Shown piece by piece: positions 25,093 to 38,800 of a DNA stretch of 64,000 nt. The translations under genes were made by a program, and so were the position numbers. The notes under the pieces were generated by a model. It was not told the origin of the DNA. It did not search any database and saw only the letters and a list, made by a program, of their open reading frames with translations. The stretch comes from Oxyruncus cristatus. Its lineage: Eukaryota > Chordata > Aves > Passeriformes > Cotingidae. The first letter of the stretch is position 1, and every line of letters begins with the position of its first letter. The stretch lies in contig VXAY01003830.1 in the NCBI GenBank assembly GCA_013399855.1, forward strand, positions 1,614,734-1,678,733, read 5' to 3'.

Positions 25093-27988
25093 CTCCAGAT
25101 GGTAAGAACTGTGCTGACAGACGAAAGAAAAAAAGGAATCAGCACTTCAACACTGAAGGTTTTGCAGTCCAGAAACTCTAGAAAGTAGTTTCAAGCTCTA
25201 TCTGTTCTTGTTGTGGAGCTATAGAATATGCAGTGTATGTTAACGGTGAACCCTCTGATGATGAATATGCTTTGGGGTAGAATTAATAATCCTTTTGACT
25301 TTTCTTTTAACTGTGTTGTGGTGCTATTCCAAACACAGCAAAAGGCTTAAAAGGAAAGAATCAGCCACTTTCTGCCTTTCAGCTATTAAAACTACGTAGC
25401 AGCACAGACTAGGAAAACCTTTTTAAATAACCTATTTTAATACTATTCAATTAGTAACACATGCATTTTCACTCACTTCTTGTCATGAGGATGGAACTGT
25501 GTGCATTCAGATGGCACTGCAGGACAACACTACACGTGGCCGCATCATACGCTGGAGGGTGTGGAAGAGATTGATGGGTTTGCACACCCGTGTGGCACAG
25601 GACACATCACAGCACATGTGCAGGTCTCCAAAGGTATGCAGCCACGTGCTCCCGGTGTGCCTGAGCTAATGCATTCTGTCCCTCAGAGTGGCAGACGTGC
25701 ATGGGCACAACCCTGCACTGTCCTGACTTCACAGCTTTTGTTCCAAGAGCCAGCTTGGGCATCTCTGCGGGGTGATGGAAGAACCAGTAGGCCAAAAGAC
25801 CCACTACTACGACTTGAGGCACCTAAGAGCAAAACTTTATGATTCGTACTCTTTGGACAGTTTCTACCACTTAATTTTCTGCAGCTTTCAATATCCTAAC
25901 GTGTCCAGGAAACATCCATGTTGCGGCAGCAGTACACTGATCAGTGCATTTATCAAAGCTGTGCCCCACTGGCTTTCCTCTTCATGTGTGTTCAGCACAC
26001 AAAGCGTGCAAAGACCTTCTCCAGCCCTCTAAAAACATGAGAAGGTTGCCTATGCCACTGCAATGGTTTCCCCTTCTAGAGTCAGCTAGTTTGGACAGCT
26101 GGTGAGAGATGGAATATGCACATTTAAAACGGTAAAGATGCAGTATGGGCACTGCCCCTAATACTGGGAAACTGGATATTTTTTGATAGGTCTCTTCTAG
26201 TGCCTTGCATTTAAAGTTTAATTTTGACTAACAGGAGTAAAAATTTGGGAAAAGGTAAAAAGCAGAAAAAAACTTGAGTAATAGAAGGCTTGGGATTCCA
26301 GCTTCTGTTCAAATGAGTATTAGAAATACATGAAGCAAAGTACAACAGCTTTACCAGCAAAGGCTCAAAGAGCCTGGCTCTCGTGCTTGGTAGCCAGACA
26401 TGGAGTGCTCTGTGCAGCAGTAAGAGACTAAGCCTTGACTCCAAGAGTCTGGTTGAGAAAGATTATAATGGAGCTTGGCACCTCTTTATGGAGTCAGAGA
26501 GACAGTGTGTCTTATCAACTGCTGTAGGTGATGTCCAGCACAGCTCTCAGCTTTCGGGAGGCCAGAGAAGAAGCCATGAACCTGAGGATTACAGGATGAA
26601 TTCCATTGGAGAACAACGTGTTCAAAAATTGTGTTTTCAGTGCTGTGCCTCGTCCCCTACAAATCCAGCCTAAGGCACATAATTACCCTTTCTGCTACCT
26701 CTGGCATGGCCCCATGACAACATGGCAGGGCCTTGTCAATACCATGACTGCCCTATGTAGAAACATCCATTGAAAGATGTAACACATGGACATTTCAGGT
26801 ACTAGTAATCATATTGCAACTCATCTGCACAGATCTATTGCTTTAGTGAAGGTTTACCCTTATCTCCGTATCTTCTTCTTTAGCATGACTAACATTTGAA
26901 CATTAGTCATATTAGGCAGTGCTGTAGACATCAATATTAATACATATTCAATATTTATATTATGGATTCTGAAACTAATTAGGTGATTACTGAATCACTG
27001 TTTCATGCTCAGAAAGAAAACCCTCTGAGGTTTTGCTAGGTTTTGGTTTAGTTGTTTGGTTTTTTTTTTATTTTTATTTTTAGTATCTTAAGGATTTTTG
27101 GTTTTACTGTAACACTTATTCTTTTTCCCCCAGCTACAAATGAGAGAGTGCAGCTGTGACCATGTTTTTCCAGTGCAAGTAGATTACAGCTGAAGCAGGT
27201 TATTGAGATCTTTGCCTCAAGGATATTGAGGGTGGAGCTCTCAGTCCTCACTTCAGCTTTCCTCTGGGGTCAGCTGTAGGGCAGCACAGCTCAAAGTCCC
27301 GGAGTTGGTTACCAACAATTCCCTGAGAAGACGGCCCCAGGGACTGCCAGGGCCAGCCAGCTCTGCTGGTGACAGGTTTCAGCCAGGTCTGTTTTCCAAA
27401 GAGGTGCTGTTGCAGAATGAGCAGCCCAGCCTGACTTCTCTCCACCAGGTGAAGCGGTTATCAGCTTTGGATATTGTAAAGCACTGGAGTACATATAATC
27501 ATTCACGTAAGATATTAGCATTACTAAATAATAACATATAATTACACATTATAATTAACTGGGTTTGGCCTGCCACCAGTCTCCCAGGAAATGAGGGAGA
27601 GTCCTGCTCAAACATATGGTCCAGACCCATCCTGTATGGGATCAGTTTGAAGAAATTACAGGCTGAACTCCATCCCAAATGGCTTTAGGAGGGAGCAGTT
27701 GGGTCTTGTCCTTCCCCACAACTGTGTCTGACACAACATTCCATGTAAAAAAGGAAATTTGTAATTTTATAAAGGTATTTTTATACTGTTTTTTTATGTG
27801 TGCACATGAAATAGGCAAACATGCTATTTTTTCCACTGCAGCAAGCCTTTCCCTTATGTGCTGATCATAATTACGCTGTTTCTCTCACTGTAAGGCAACA
27901 TTTGTCAGTTTTGCTTCTACCACACCTGTAGCTCCAAATGGAAGCAATGCCACACAGTCAAGCTGATGTGTTTCTTTCTAGTTGTATT

Positions 27989-27994
27989 AATAAA
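27989..27994 (+). terminator. Candidate CORIN poly(A) signal AATAAA
   Basis: First canonical AATAAA on the + strand after the CORIN stop that I found, followed by a T/G-rich stretch. It would give a 3' UTR of about 2.9 kb. A nearer ATTAAA at 25385-25390 is an alternative. No transcript data can be seen here. Confidence 0.25.
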
Positions 27995-29279
27995 AATTTA
28001 CAATCATTTTCCAAATAACTTCTCTGTTGAAAACGTGTTTTAAACTTTAGAGAGACTAAATAGTAATAAGGAGATGTGATGTTATAACTTTAGCAATAAT
28101 GCCTAAAAATAGTCTCTAGAAAGCATTTTTGTACCCTTAGCTGCCTTTTTTTTTTAGCAGCCCTGACATCTCTGTTAGCACTGCAACACTTGTGGTGATT
28201 CTGGCACTACTACCACTGTACCACTTTCAGTTTCTTCTGCGTGTAGGCTTCCAATACAGAATATTACCAGGAACAGACTGAGATATCTGAAAAACTAAAT
28301 CTGCAATCCGAACACATTTGGTTCTACAGCTATGTCTCTGGAATACAATTAGTTTGAAATAATAATCTTCTTTTAACTTATACACAGCATTTCAACAACA
28401 TGCAAACATGTTGAAATCAAAACGAAAAGCACGCAGAAGCTTAAAATAGCTAAAATGTACGTTTTCATTGCAGTAAGGCAGCCAGGACGATGAGGGCAAG
28501 AGTAACACAGCCAGAATAAACCAGGAGCAAATAATACAAAACCCACACTGAATTTCAGCTGTGAGAAATTTCTTAACACAGTCACACTCAGGACTTGCCT
28601 GTTAGCCTTCGCAGAGAGTCAGGGATGGTGGGAGCAGCAGGTGCTCTGCCTTGGCTTCTCCTCAGCCTTGGGCTGCAGCCAGTGGGCCTGAGGAAAAAAC
28701 ACAGCCTGGGCTAAACATTCAGCTCAAACTGTGCCCCAGGTATAGACCAAACCTCAGTGCTGCCAAAACACTTGCTCAACACTGCAAATGTTTAGCACAG
28801 GTGTGGCTGCAGTGAAAGAAAAATCAAATAATGCACATCACAAAGGGAGTTAAAGCTGCTCTAGGTGTAGCTGCAAAGTTTGGGGCAATTGAAGGTGGTT
28901 TGGTTTGTTTTAAAATAACAAAAGTGTAAATGCTGTGCTACCCTTCATGACATCTGGAAGGCACCTGTGAGATGATCTTAAAAAACTTGTTTTCAAAATG
29001 GAAAAGTCAGGTCATGCTGTGCCTAAGTGCAAGAGTGCAGAAGCAAGCAGGGGATCATGACGTTTTCAGTGCTAAAAAAAAAAAAGTAATAAAGGGAACA
29101 CTGAACTGTTGAGAACTACAGAGAGCATGATTCGTTTGCACCCTTCATTTGGCACCACTTTAGATATGGCCAATTAACATTCTGAAGCTTTTAATAAAGA
29201 CTCACTACCTTCATCTTCCCTTCAGTAAAAGATAGCAAGCGATCACAGCGAACAGCCCTCAGGTATTTCTGCTGCTTGT

Positions 29280-29365
29280 CCACCACAAAAATACCAACCA
29301 ACCAACCAAGCCCACCCAAAAAACTAACAACCAACAAAAAAACCCCAAACATCCCCCCAAAAAAG
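29280..29365. repeat. A/C-rich low-complexity tract
   Basis: CCAACCAACCAACCAAG, then AACAACCAACAAAAAAACCC and further C and A runs. Simple sequence in the intergenic region. Confidence 0.75.
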
Positions 29366-31157
29366 TGTTTTACCCAACAGGTAACATAATTTTATCACCC
29401 AGACTGCTTGTCGAAGTCGTCTACTAGAACACACAACCTACAGGGGACAATTCTAAGCAACACACAGCATCAGTGGTGCAAGACACAAAATAAAAAGTAT
29501 GTGCTATTTTGTACCATTTCAAGTGGTACAAAACCACTTACAATCTCAGCAGAGAGAAACATTTAAAAGGATCTGAAGTTTCACAGTAACCCACAGAGCC
29601 TGGCACTTTTGAGACCCAAATGAAATCATATTTCATCCAGTTTGTGTCCTGAAAGCCTCACTGCACTAAGCAGTGAGTAGTGGGGTGACCATGCTTGTAA
29701 AGAGTCGCACAATAGGAATGTAAATGTCCCACAGGCATCATGCAGCTGGTCTCAGGGCTGACAGATGACTCCAGCTTATTTTTCTTCATGTAGTTACTTT
29801 GATGCTGCGGCTTACACTCAGAAGGTTTTGGAAGATCTTACTCTGAATATTTACAGCTTTTGTATAAGACACGTGTGAATTCCTGACACCAAATGATCTA
29901 CCTGCCAAATGTGCTGGTAGGTTCTGCTCCTGCAGCAGAGGCAATAAGAGGGCAGGTCACAGGCCAGTGTTGTCCTCCAAACTCTTTTTCACAGTGACAT
30001 GAGGGGACAGAGCTGAGCCCTGCACTCCCTCAGATCACTACTAAATTCCGGAACTTCTCCATGAAAGCTCACCATACCTCAGTCATAGAGTCACAGACTT
30101 GTAGAACATAAACCCAATCTGCCCTGTAGACACAAGTGCCGCAGATTTAAGGTGCAGATGAATCATTCAGCATCAGACAATAGAAACAAAAACAATATTT
30201 GACTTCTAGGGGAGAAAAGCACTGGCCAGGCCTGTTTCTCTGGAGCTCTTTACAACAGGAGAACATCTGCTACGAATTGCAGGGCTAGAGCTGAGCCTGC
30301 CTTGGGGCTGTGCAGCAGAGTAGATGATTTCACTGCATCCCAGTAAGTCTCTTCCTGTACAATTCTGCCCTTGTACCAGCTCATCTCCCCGCACAACCTG
30401 CTGGCTGTTTTGCATCTTCTTTTTGGACACCTTGCAGCTCCCATGGTTTGTAGAGAAAACTGATATGTTTCACTTGAACAACTGGAGGCCACTCCTGGCA
30501 AGGTGCCCCTGCAGCAAGGATGTTACAAACATCTGAAAACGTAACTGCAAACCAACATGCTCGATATGATCTCTTAGAATTTGAATATCTACCATCACTT
30601 CAAAGATCCACACTAACTTTATGTTAGAACTTGACAAAACATTTTGCCTTATGTTCAACCAGATTAAAAAAAAAAAGAAATTCAGAAATGGTTGTCATCA
30701 CTGGCTCCTTCCCCTTTTTTTCTTCTACGGAAGAAAAAACAAAAAGCTAATTTTTCTCTTTTTTTCCTCACTAACACTAGGGATGGAGTCAGCCCTAATT
30801 ACATTCTACCTTTTGAAAACAGAACCATTTTAAACTTTTGGTAACATGTGGTGACTGGCAATTGAATGAACTTAGCATGCCCTCAGTATCTGCCCTGCAT
30901 AGCAGCAGCTGTCTCAGACCTCACAGCGTTTGTTTAAATTCTTGCAGAGATCTTAAAAGATGTGAAATATGTAATGTTGATCATTGACGTGTAAAGCTCA
31001 TGGTTCAATTAAAAAGCAGAGCCCTTGCCCCAAACACAGTGCCTAAAAATAAACACAAATCTTGGCAATTGGAAAGCAGAAACTTTCAGAAAGTAACAGA
31101 ACCAAAAAATGGGCTCAATACTAATAATTCATTAGCAGTTATAGTTAGAGGAAATTT

Positions 31158-31163
31158 TTTATT
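31158..31163 (-). terminator. Candidate ATP10D poly(A) signal AATAAA
   Basis: First canonical AATAAA found on the - strand after the ATP10D stop. It implies a 3' UTR of about 1.2 kb. No transcript evidence is visible. Confidence 0.35.
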
Positions 31164-32330
31164 TCAACAGGTGTCAGTGGATACAAACAATTTTCCCAAG
31201 TTCCTAAGTTCCCCCATAAATTTGCCATGTAACTGGCAAAGGGAAGTAAATGGAGGGAAGTAAAATGGAAGCAATATTTTAGTCTGGAATCCAGAAGTAG
31301 CCATGTGCACCTCAACCACCTTTGTTCAGTGTGCTGAGCAGTGGGAAAATGACAGAGGCAGGACTCATCTACCTCCAAGATAGATGAGCAACAGCACTCA
31401 GATGTGCTATACCTTCTTCTGAGCAGCCTTTAGAGACACTACAGTTGATTATTATAAAAGTCTGGAGGAATGTAAAAACACCTGAGACTGGAGTGATCTC
31501 ATCAGCTAGAAGGTGCTATTTGTAAGAGAAAGCCTGAAGACAGACTTGACTTACCCACTGACAGACAATTCTGTAGTGCAGGCAGGAGGTAGTTTAGAGA
31601 AAAGTCAAGCAGTCAACATCTGAATTGGGTGAGGAGGAAAAGAAGTCCAGTCAGTGGCAAATAATGTGGAATGGCGCATGGAGTCAAAACAGAGGGATGC
31701 AGCAGGAGGATGAACTAACACAGAGAACAAAAGACTGCACTAGGATTTGCCCTTTTTGTGAAGAGAAAGGTGAGGGACACACATGACCTGTCTCTTCTGG
31801 GCTGCTCTCCTGATGGTTAAAAAGGTGTTTGGCCAGCACTGAGATGGCCCATGCAATAGCCTGGTGAACAAACTGGACCATAATGGTTATAAAAACTACT
31901 GTGTACACACACTGCAACAAGTAACTACAAGTCTTGAAACAAGCCAACCAGTAACACTACATCCCAGCCCCTGCTCTTACTTCATACTTCAGCAAATGGT
32001 GAATCCCAGGGAATGCTAGGATTCTAGGGTAGCACTGCAAGGCATCAGGATGACATATCTGAACTGGATCCTGCAAATCTGTATCCATGCAATACCATGA
32101 GGTATTATGCAATGTTGCATAGAAGAAATAAGTAGTATGGAAAGTCTACTGTATGAAAAAATATAAAAAACAATCCAACCTCTGAGATCGCGAACATCTT
32201 AATAAATTATTGAAAAGTTTTATAAACAAAAAAGTTTTTAAGGAAAAGTGTACATCATCTACCTTGGTTGAACAAAAACAGACCCACAGTGTAGCATAAA
32301 TCAGCAGTTATTACTCTTGCGTTTAACTAG

Positions 32331-32854
32331 TTAGCATTCCAACTTTGTAAAATACAGTAAAGCATCTTCTTCACACAAAAGAGAATTAAAACCTGCTTTT
32401 TCTGCTAGAGATACAGCACTGCTGCCCACTTCAGAAGCACACACAGAGACTTTGGCACAGGACTTATTACCACCAAATGTATCTGTATTGGTTTCCTTTG
32501 ATAAGTTCAGAAATTCAGTCTTTTTAGAGTTCAAGCCATTTGTACTCCCAAAATTGTCCTGAATGTCTAGAAAGAAGGAGGTGTCCTCTACTAACCCATC
32601 TCTTGAACAGGTGTGAAAAGGTGTTTTAGATGTTGGTAAAACACTGTCAATGCTTTCTTCCTCTGATACAGCACGTGCAGCTGAGCTGAAAGACACAGAA
32701 GCAGCTTGGGACTCCCCTCTATCACTCACATTGCACTCATCTTTCCATCTCTTAACTGCTTCCCTCTGCCCCTCGGGGGTCAAGTCTGTCAAGGCGCTGG
32801 GCTCTCAATAGTGGAGATGGAAACAATGTTCCTTGGAGAACTCGCAGAAAATAT
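32331..32854 (-). CDS. ATP10D: ATP10D last coding exon: C-terminal tail, frame broken
   Basis: The exon opens after TTTGTAG and reads [19 protein letters not shown] and RLDRL in the frame set by the previous exon. That frame then gives DPRGAEGSS and a stop TAA at 32752-32754. The next frame continues [15 protein letters not shown], which matches the human tail (TPEERTKALKKW). It stays open for about 150 codons to TAA at 32331-32333, ending FTKLEC. The break lies within about 32,778-32,792, at a CCCCCGAGGGG sequence; loss of one base would join the frames. It is either an assembly or sequencing indel, or a real truncation of the cytosolic tail. Confidence 0.88.
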
Positions 32855-35800
32855 CTACAAAATAAACACAGTTACAAATAAGCTGTTTAAAAGCAAGCTC
32901 AAAAGTGTTTCCAGCAACACTAAAGGGAACTGAACAACTTCAAGTAACCCCGCGGCTGCAGCAGGCTCTGAAAACTGTCAGTCCAGCAACTGCACCCCAG
33001 AAGATGCCATAAAACTGGCATTTCCAAAGACAGATGCTTTCATTTTTCTGTCCTGAATACAGTTCTCCTACACACTAGTTTCTGCACCAATGTGCACCTG
33101 CAGCTTCAGTGAAGGGCCAGGGTTCCAACTACCCTGGAAGTGGAACTTTCTGTGTATAGTGTTGGGCCCCAGGAAAAAGGCATCAAAATCCATGCACAGT
33201 TTACTTTGCATTTAATTCACCATGAAACACAGTCTTCTACAAAATTGAACAGCTGTACACTGGAAGCAGTCACCAAGCTGAACATTTTCTCCTTCCTTGG
33301 CTCTCTAAAGCCCTAGCAAAAGGTCCCAGAACAGCATTTATCTATTTGTTTGTCATGTATGGGAGATTAACTGCGTGTGAAAGAAAAGGCTCTACTGTCA
33401 GCACCTGAAGCCAAGCTGAGAACAGGAATGGAAAGAAAAGAGCAGACATGTTTTTTGCACCTCACAGTTTGTCCTTCTGCCTAAGTGTAAACCAAAGCTA
33501 TCAGTCATATCAGATCAGTCATGATCCCCAGTGAGTGTAGCAAAACCCTGGATGACATGCCTAAGACATACATCAGGACATGTTCAAAGGGGACTTGAAT
33601 ACTTGGTGGCTATTTGCAGGCACCTACAGCCACAGCTCTGCCAGCTTTCCTGCCAGCAGCACTGACAACAGCCTGTACTGCAGCACTTGATCCAAAGAGG
33701 GTGCTCAGATTATGTCTAGTCATATAAAATTACACCAGGTGAGGCAGAAACAGCACTTGTTCTCCCCAGCACTTCTTAGTATCTGTCTGTGCAATTCAAG
33801 TCCAATTCTACCTGAAATGATCTAAGAGGGAAAGAAAGAGACATAACACAGAAGAATGAATTAGCAAAGGAGGCACTTCACTAACAGACTGCAGACTTGA
33901 GTTCATGTTCAGCCAGTGAAAAGAAGATGGCTGTGGCTACTGAAGAGAGTTAAACTGAGAGTTTGATCAAGTCTCTTTCACTGTTTTCACAGTTTTCCTC
34001 TGTTGGCTCACTCAGGTGTCTCCCTGCTCAGCACGCAAGAGTTTGGGACCTCCACTCAATGCTCTTGCCTTTCCAGAGTGAATGAGTTACTGAACCTGGA
34101 CTTCTTCAGTGAGGCAAAAAATATCAGGGCCCCTTGTGAATCTAGTCAGTGTGTTTCCACTTCACAAAGAAGTCTGTACATGCATTCTTCATTCTAAATA
34201 TTCTTGTACATTTTCATGACATAAATTTCAAACAGAAAATCATTTCACAAATAAACAAAGACTAAGCACAGTTCTTATATGTCCATGTACTAAGCATAGT
34301 ACATGTCCAGCTTTGATCACTGATTTGTATATAAATTATGAATTCTGTGGTTACAAAAATTACTGTTTCTTTCCCCTCAAAGACAATATTTAATACAATA
34401 TAAATCACAAAATATTTTTTTTATTACTGAAATTTACTTTGAGAACTAAATGTCACTAAAAAGTTGTCCTTGCATAGCTTGGTCTGGTAGAGTGAGGAAA
34501 TTTTCTTTAAATTGGGGGTTGGAAGGAAGACCTCTAGCCAGAGATTTATAACATCACAGAAAACTAATTTTGGTAACAGCAGAAATCTGTGATTATAAAA
34601 CAGAAACACACCTGGGTAGCAGAGCAACACAAGTAGTCAGGAGTAAAACTAAGTAAAATACTGGGTCTGTCATGTGCTTTTCCATGATCCAGTAAGAATT
34701 TGATCGTGGGTTGTAGGTTTTGCAGGTTGCTCCAAAAGCCAGAGTGAAGATAAAGTAAAACAGGATGCTGCCAACTATAACTACTGTATGTATCCAAGTC
34801 TGCAAAGCAGAAAAGGAAAGAAATTAGATTTAAGCTCTAAAACAGGAAGACCTGTAACACTTATATGTGTGTACACTGGCAAGCATGAACATGCATACTA
34901 TTCCTCCAATGGCAGCTGCTGAATGTACCAGAGGATACATCTGTTCAGATGATATTCCCAATTTCATACAAAATGGTCCAGAAAGAATGGAGCCTTCTTT
35001 CCACAGTACATAGGTACCCCAACCACTTAATTTATTTTATTCTAATAAATTCATAGCTTTTCATTCTTTTGTGAAAGACATTTTTTGTGTCATTTGCCTT
35101 AGGTTATCCCCTCATCCACTGGTAGCAAAGAAAGCTTTCTCAAGCAAATGGAGGGCAGATCTTCACATGACACCACCCTTATGTAACTTGCTTGAGACGT
35201 TAATTAGCTTTCTACACTGGACTTTTCTGTAATTTTACACCTAAACGACTATAATAGGAAGCAACAATGTCACTGGTCTGACAGTTTGCCGACATTCAAA
35301 AATGCCTAACAAAACCCATTTAAGTCAAGTTCTCTATTCAGAGTGCGAATACACTCATGCTATCCATATATTCTCAATAAAGATGTTTTTATCATGGCTG
35401 CCATGCTCCCAAGAAAACAATGAAAAGACTGAATCACAACTTGAAATTTCATCCATTATAAAACAATCCTAAAAAATATTTTTTAAAAAAAGTCAAATAA
35501 AAAATAAACCCCATTAATCTGTGTTCTTCTACTGTAAACACTGAGGTATTTTCTTTAAAATTATGCCAAATAGCCAAGTATTACCCTAGTAAGGGCTTTA
35601 ACTTTATCCAAAGTAATGCAGATGCTTCAGCTTGTGTAGACTTAATTAAAAAATGCAATAGTGTTTCTGTAGCATATTGGTTTTCCCATTCTGTCATCAA
35701 AATACCCCTCTGAATTGTTCATCCTGGCAACAGAGTAGATCATCAGCTCCAATCATTCAAAAATCAACAATTCACATTGTTGTCTTTGAGATGCAAGCTT

Positions 35801-38800
35801 TGGGAACTAAGGAAGTTTCAGTAGATCACTGGTTGATTTTACCATTTGCAAAACTGAACTGACATCCCCAAAATCCACCATACCCTAAGGAGGCAGGATC
35901 CTTGCACTGTTTACAAATAATTCTGAGGCCAAACTTTATTAATTTTAGTCATGAGTAATTCTATTGGTTCCAATGACAGGTGCATTAGAAGAGCTCACAT
36001 GGTCACATAAATATAATATTTAGGGTTTGGCCCTTTTATACGTATTCTGTTTTGTATATGAAGATCTTCCTTCCATTTAATTTTATTGAAAGCTGTATGC
36101 ACATATTCTGTTAGGAATATAGTGTTTTGTAAACAAAGTACTCACCACAGACTTGCACTCAATGAGGAGGTGAAACAGTATTGTGAAGAGTGCTGCTGTG
36201 TTTATAGGGTTTCCGAAAGAAAGAATGTCTATGTCTGAGTCATAGTAAGTCTGTAAAGGAAGACAGCAGTCAGCGTAATATATTCTTTACGTACAGTCCC
36301 AACACAAAGTGTCATGAATAGTTTCGATACCATACGTATTTGCATACACACATTTCAGTTCCATTCCAATGATGATCTTCTTAGTATACATTTATATATG
36401 AGGAAGAAAAATCAAATACTTCATTTATTCCCTGATTTGCCTAGGTTTTAAGCATGCCAAAATGTATAAACGTATTTTGTATCCAGCACTTACAAAGTAA
36501 GGCACAAAAAAGCAAACGAGACTTTGGTAAAAAGCATCCAGCAAGGTTATCCACAGAGTTGAAGGCAAGTAAGCCTGTGAGAAAAAAACATAAAAGCATT
36601 GAAACAAACTGAACAAATTGCTGCATCCTTAACTAGCTTTAGTTTGGATCTGGGGAAAGATTACCTGCAGAAGTAATTCCAGTTAGTTTCGCAGTGAAAG
36701 AGGCATCTGTTGTGTTATAGTTATTAGAATGAAGATTTCCCTACAACCATAACTGTTAGTATTTAAATCAGCAGCCAGCCCTGGGAACTTTGATCTTACA
36801 GCTGTTTCTGTCAGAAGAAACCTACCAGAGCTGTAGCTAACTGAGTACTAAGGAAAGGAGGGGTCTAGTGGACAGTGATATACCCTGCACTTCACCATCA
36901 CTGAATGCCAAGTCCCACTTTCTTCTATCTACACCCCCTTCTTTTTGATACATGTTCTGCTTGACTTCTCTAACGATGCTTATCTAGTACATTGCTTCAC
37001 CTGAAGTCCTTAATTTCTCTTATCATCCAAATGTCTGAAAAGATTGGGTCTATGACTAAAAAGAGCCCAATGCTGACCATTTCAATTTGCTTCAGGCCAA
37101 GCACTCTTTAACCTACCACAGATTTCTGGCTCACGGTGTACAGCTGTGGGAGCTGCATGAGTATCTCTGCAGATACATCTTTGTCCAAGACACCGTAAAT
37201 GATGGGTGGCACCGATGTAAAAAGGAGATTGAAAAGAATCAAGATCCAGTAGTCAGTCATTGATGTGCCTGAAAACCCACAGAAAAACTGGTACCAAAAC
37301 AGGAGGTTCACGTAGGTCTGAAAAGTCAAAGACGACATGATAAAATGTTACTCACAGACAAGCGTTTTAAAAGCCAGGAGAAAAACAGGCAGATTCTAGG
37401 TCTGGTTACAGTAATCTGTGGAAAACTAAGTATAAATGCTATGGAGTTCATGCCATCTGACACTTGAAAATTATATTTGACCAGCATGTAGTTTTACATT
37501 CCAAAATCAGACCTGACTTGTTTAAATGTGCTGCCACCACATTAGTAATGTCCATTACCCACTGTTTAATCAAATCAGACAATGGCTTTGAGTGGGAAAT
37601 TCAAGTCCAAGAAATAAGAGTCTCTGGTCTCTGCAGACATAAATGAGAAACTGAATTGTCTGACATACGCTTTTTGATCCCATCCAGAATAGGAAGAGAA
37701 AAAAGAAAATAAAGCCCCACTAAACCCCTCAGTGCCCCCAAATATGCAAACTGTGTTTTCCCTGGGATTGGACAGCTACATACCACATTCTTGTAGAAGT
37801 AGTAAAACACCATGTTGGTAAGTCTGGTATAACACCAGTGACCATGGACAAGCAGCAGCTTCCTGAGGTGTCTAAACTGAGAGATTGCAAAGTCACTTGC
37901 CATCACAGCCTGCAATGCACATGAAGAAAAGGATATGCTACATCCAAACTGCTAAAGACAAGCTTCAGATACTGCCAAGTGAGCAACTTACTCGCTGTTG
38001 GAAATTCTTATGTTATGATTTTTTATACATAGCCCTTATGAGGTTATTCTCACTCAGATATCCCCTTCCATACAAAACTTTACAACCAACACACAGAGCT
38101 CAGCCCAGCACAGCATAGGCAGGGACATGGCTGTTGTCATTATAACCACACAAGTGCACAGAAATCACCAACACTCAGGCTGCTCATTTCCCTGCAGAAC
38201 GTGACTAATAGGGAGCTCAGTGACAGGCAAAAAGATCTGTTGTTTGGAGTTTGACCTGCAGCATTCAGCTTCTGATTGCTCCTGACAGAATGCTGAGGCC
38301 AGGGTGTGAGCTCAGGCTGCAAGCTCAGGCTGCAAATCCTTGCCCGTGTAAGGGAGTAGATTGTGGAGCTGCTGGGTCTCCAGTGTACACTCTAAAGTGA
38401 TTTAAAATGGAACCTGACGTCATTTGCAGCTGTCTTTGGACACACTACCTGCATGCCTTCTTGGCCCGATATTCCCACACCAGTGTCAGCCACCTGGATC
38501 ATACTGACATCATTGGCACCATCACCTATAGAGAAAAGAGGGAGAATCAAAAGTAGCTTTGGAGGCTATCACACCGCTATGGAGGTGGCAGGAAAAGACA
38601 AATACCAAACACCAGAGAGTTCAGAGAAAAACATTTTTATGGCCAGCAGTGCAGCCTATGGAAAACGCTAAGGAAAAGAGGATTAGTAAGCAGAAGGTCT
38701 GACTGAACTGAGCTATAGTCTCCAAATGGGTAATAGCTGTTCCTTTTGCCAGAATCTAGTTGGCACGTTGGAACAGAAAATATGGGTGTTTTAAATCAGA

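Larger units (their letters stand above)
25093..32330. other. Intergenic region between convergent CORIN and ATP10D, including both 3' UTRs
   Basis: 7.2 kb. Several open frames of 60-113 codons exist on both strands, but none shows a recognisable domain, codon pattern or splice context. A relatively GC-rich patch at about 27,230-27,450 is not identified. The A/C tract at 29.3 kb and two candidate poly(A) signals are listed separately. No third gene is supported. Confidence 0.7.

Noticed and set aside
25501..25842. 113-codon + strand frame just after CORIN.
   Set aside because: Begins with a non-ATG codon, has no recognisable domain, and lies where the CORIN 3' UTR is expected.
30085..30125. 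TCATAGAGTCACAGACTTGT, resembling a CR1 end.
   Set aside because: Too short and without the rest of the CR1 3' sequence.
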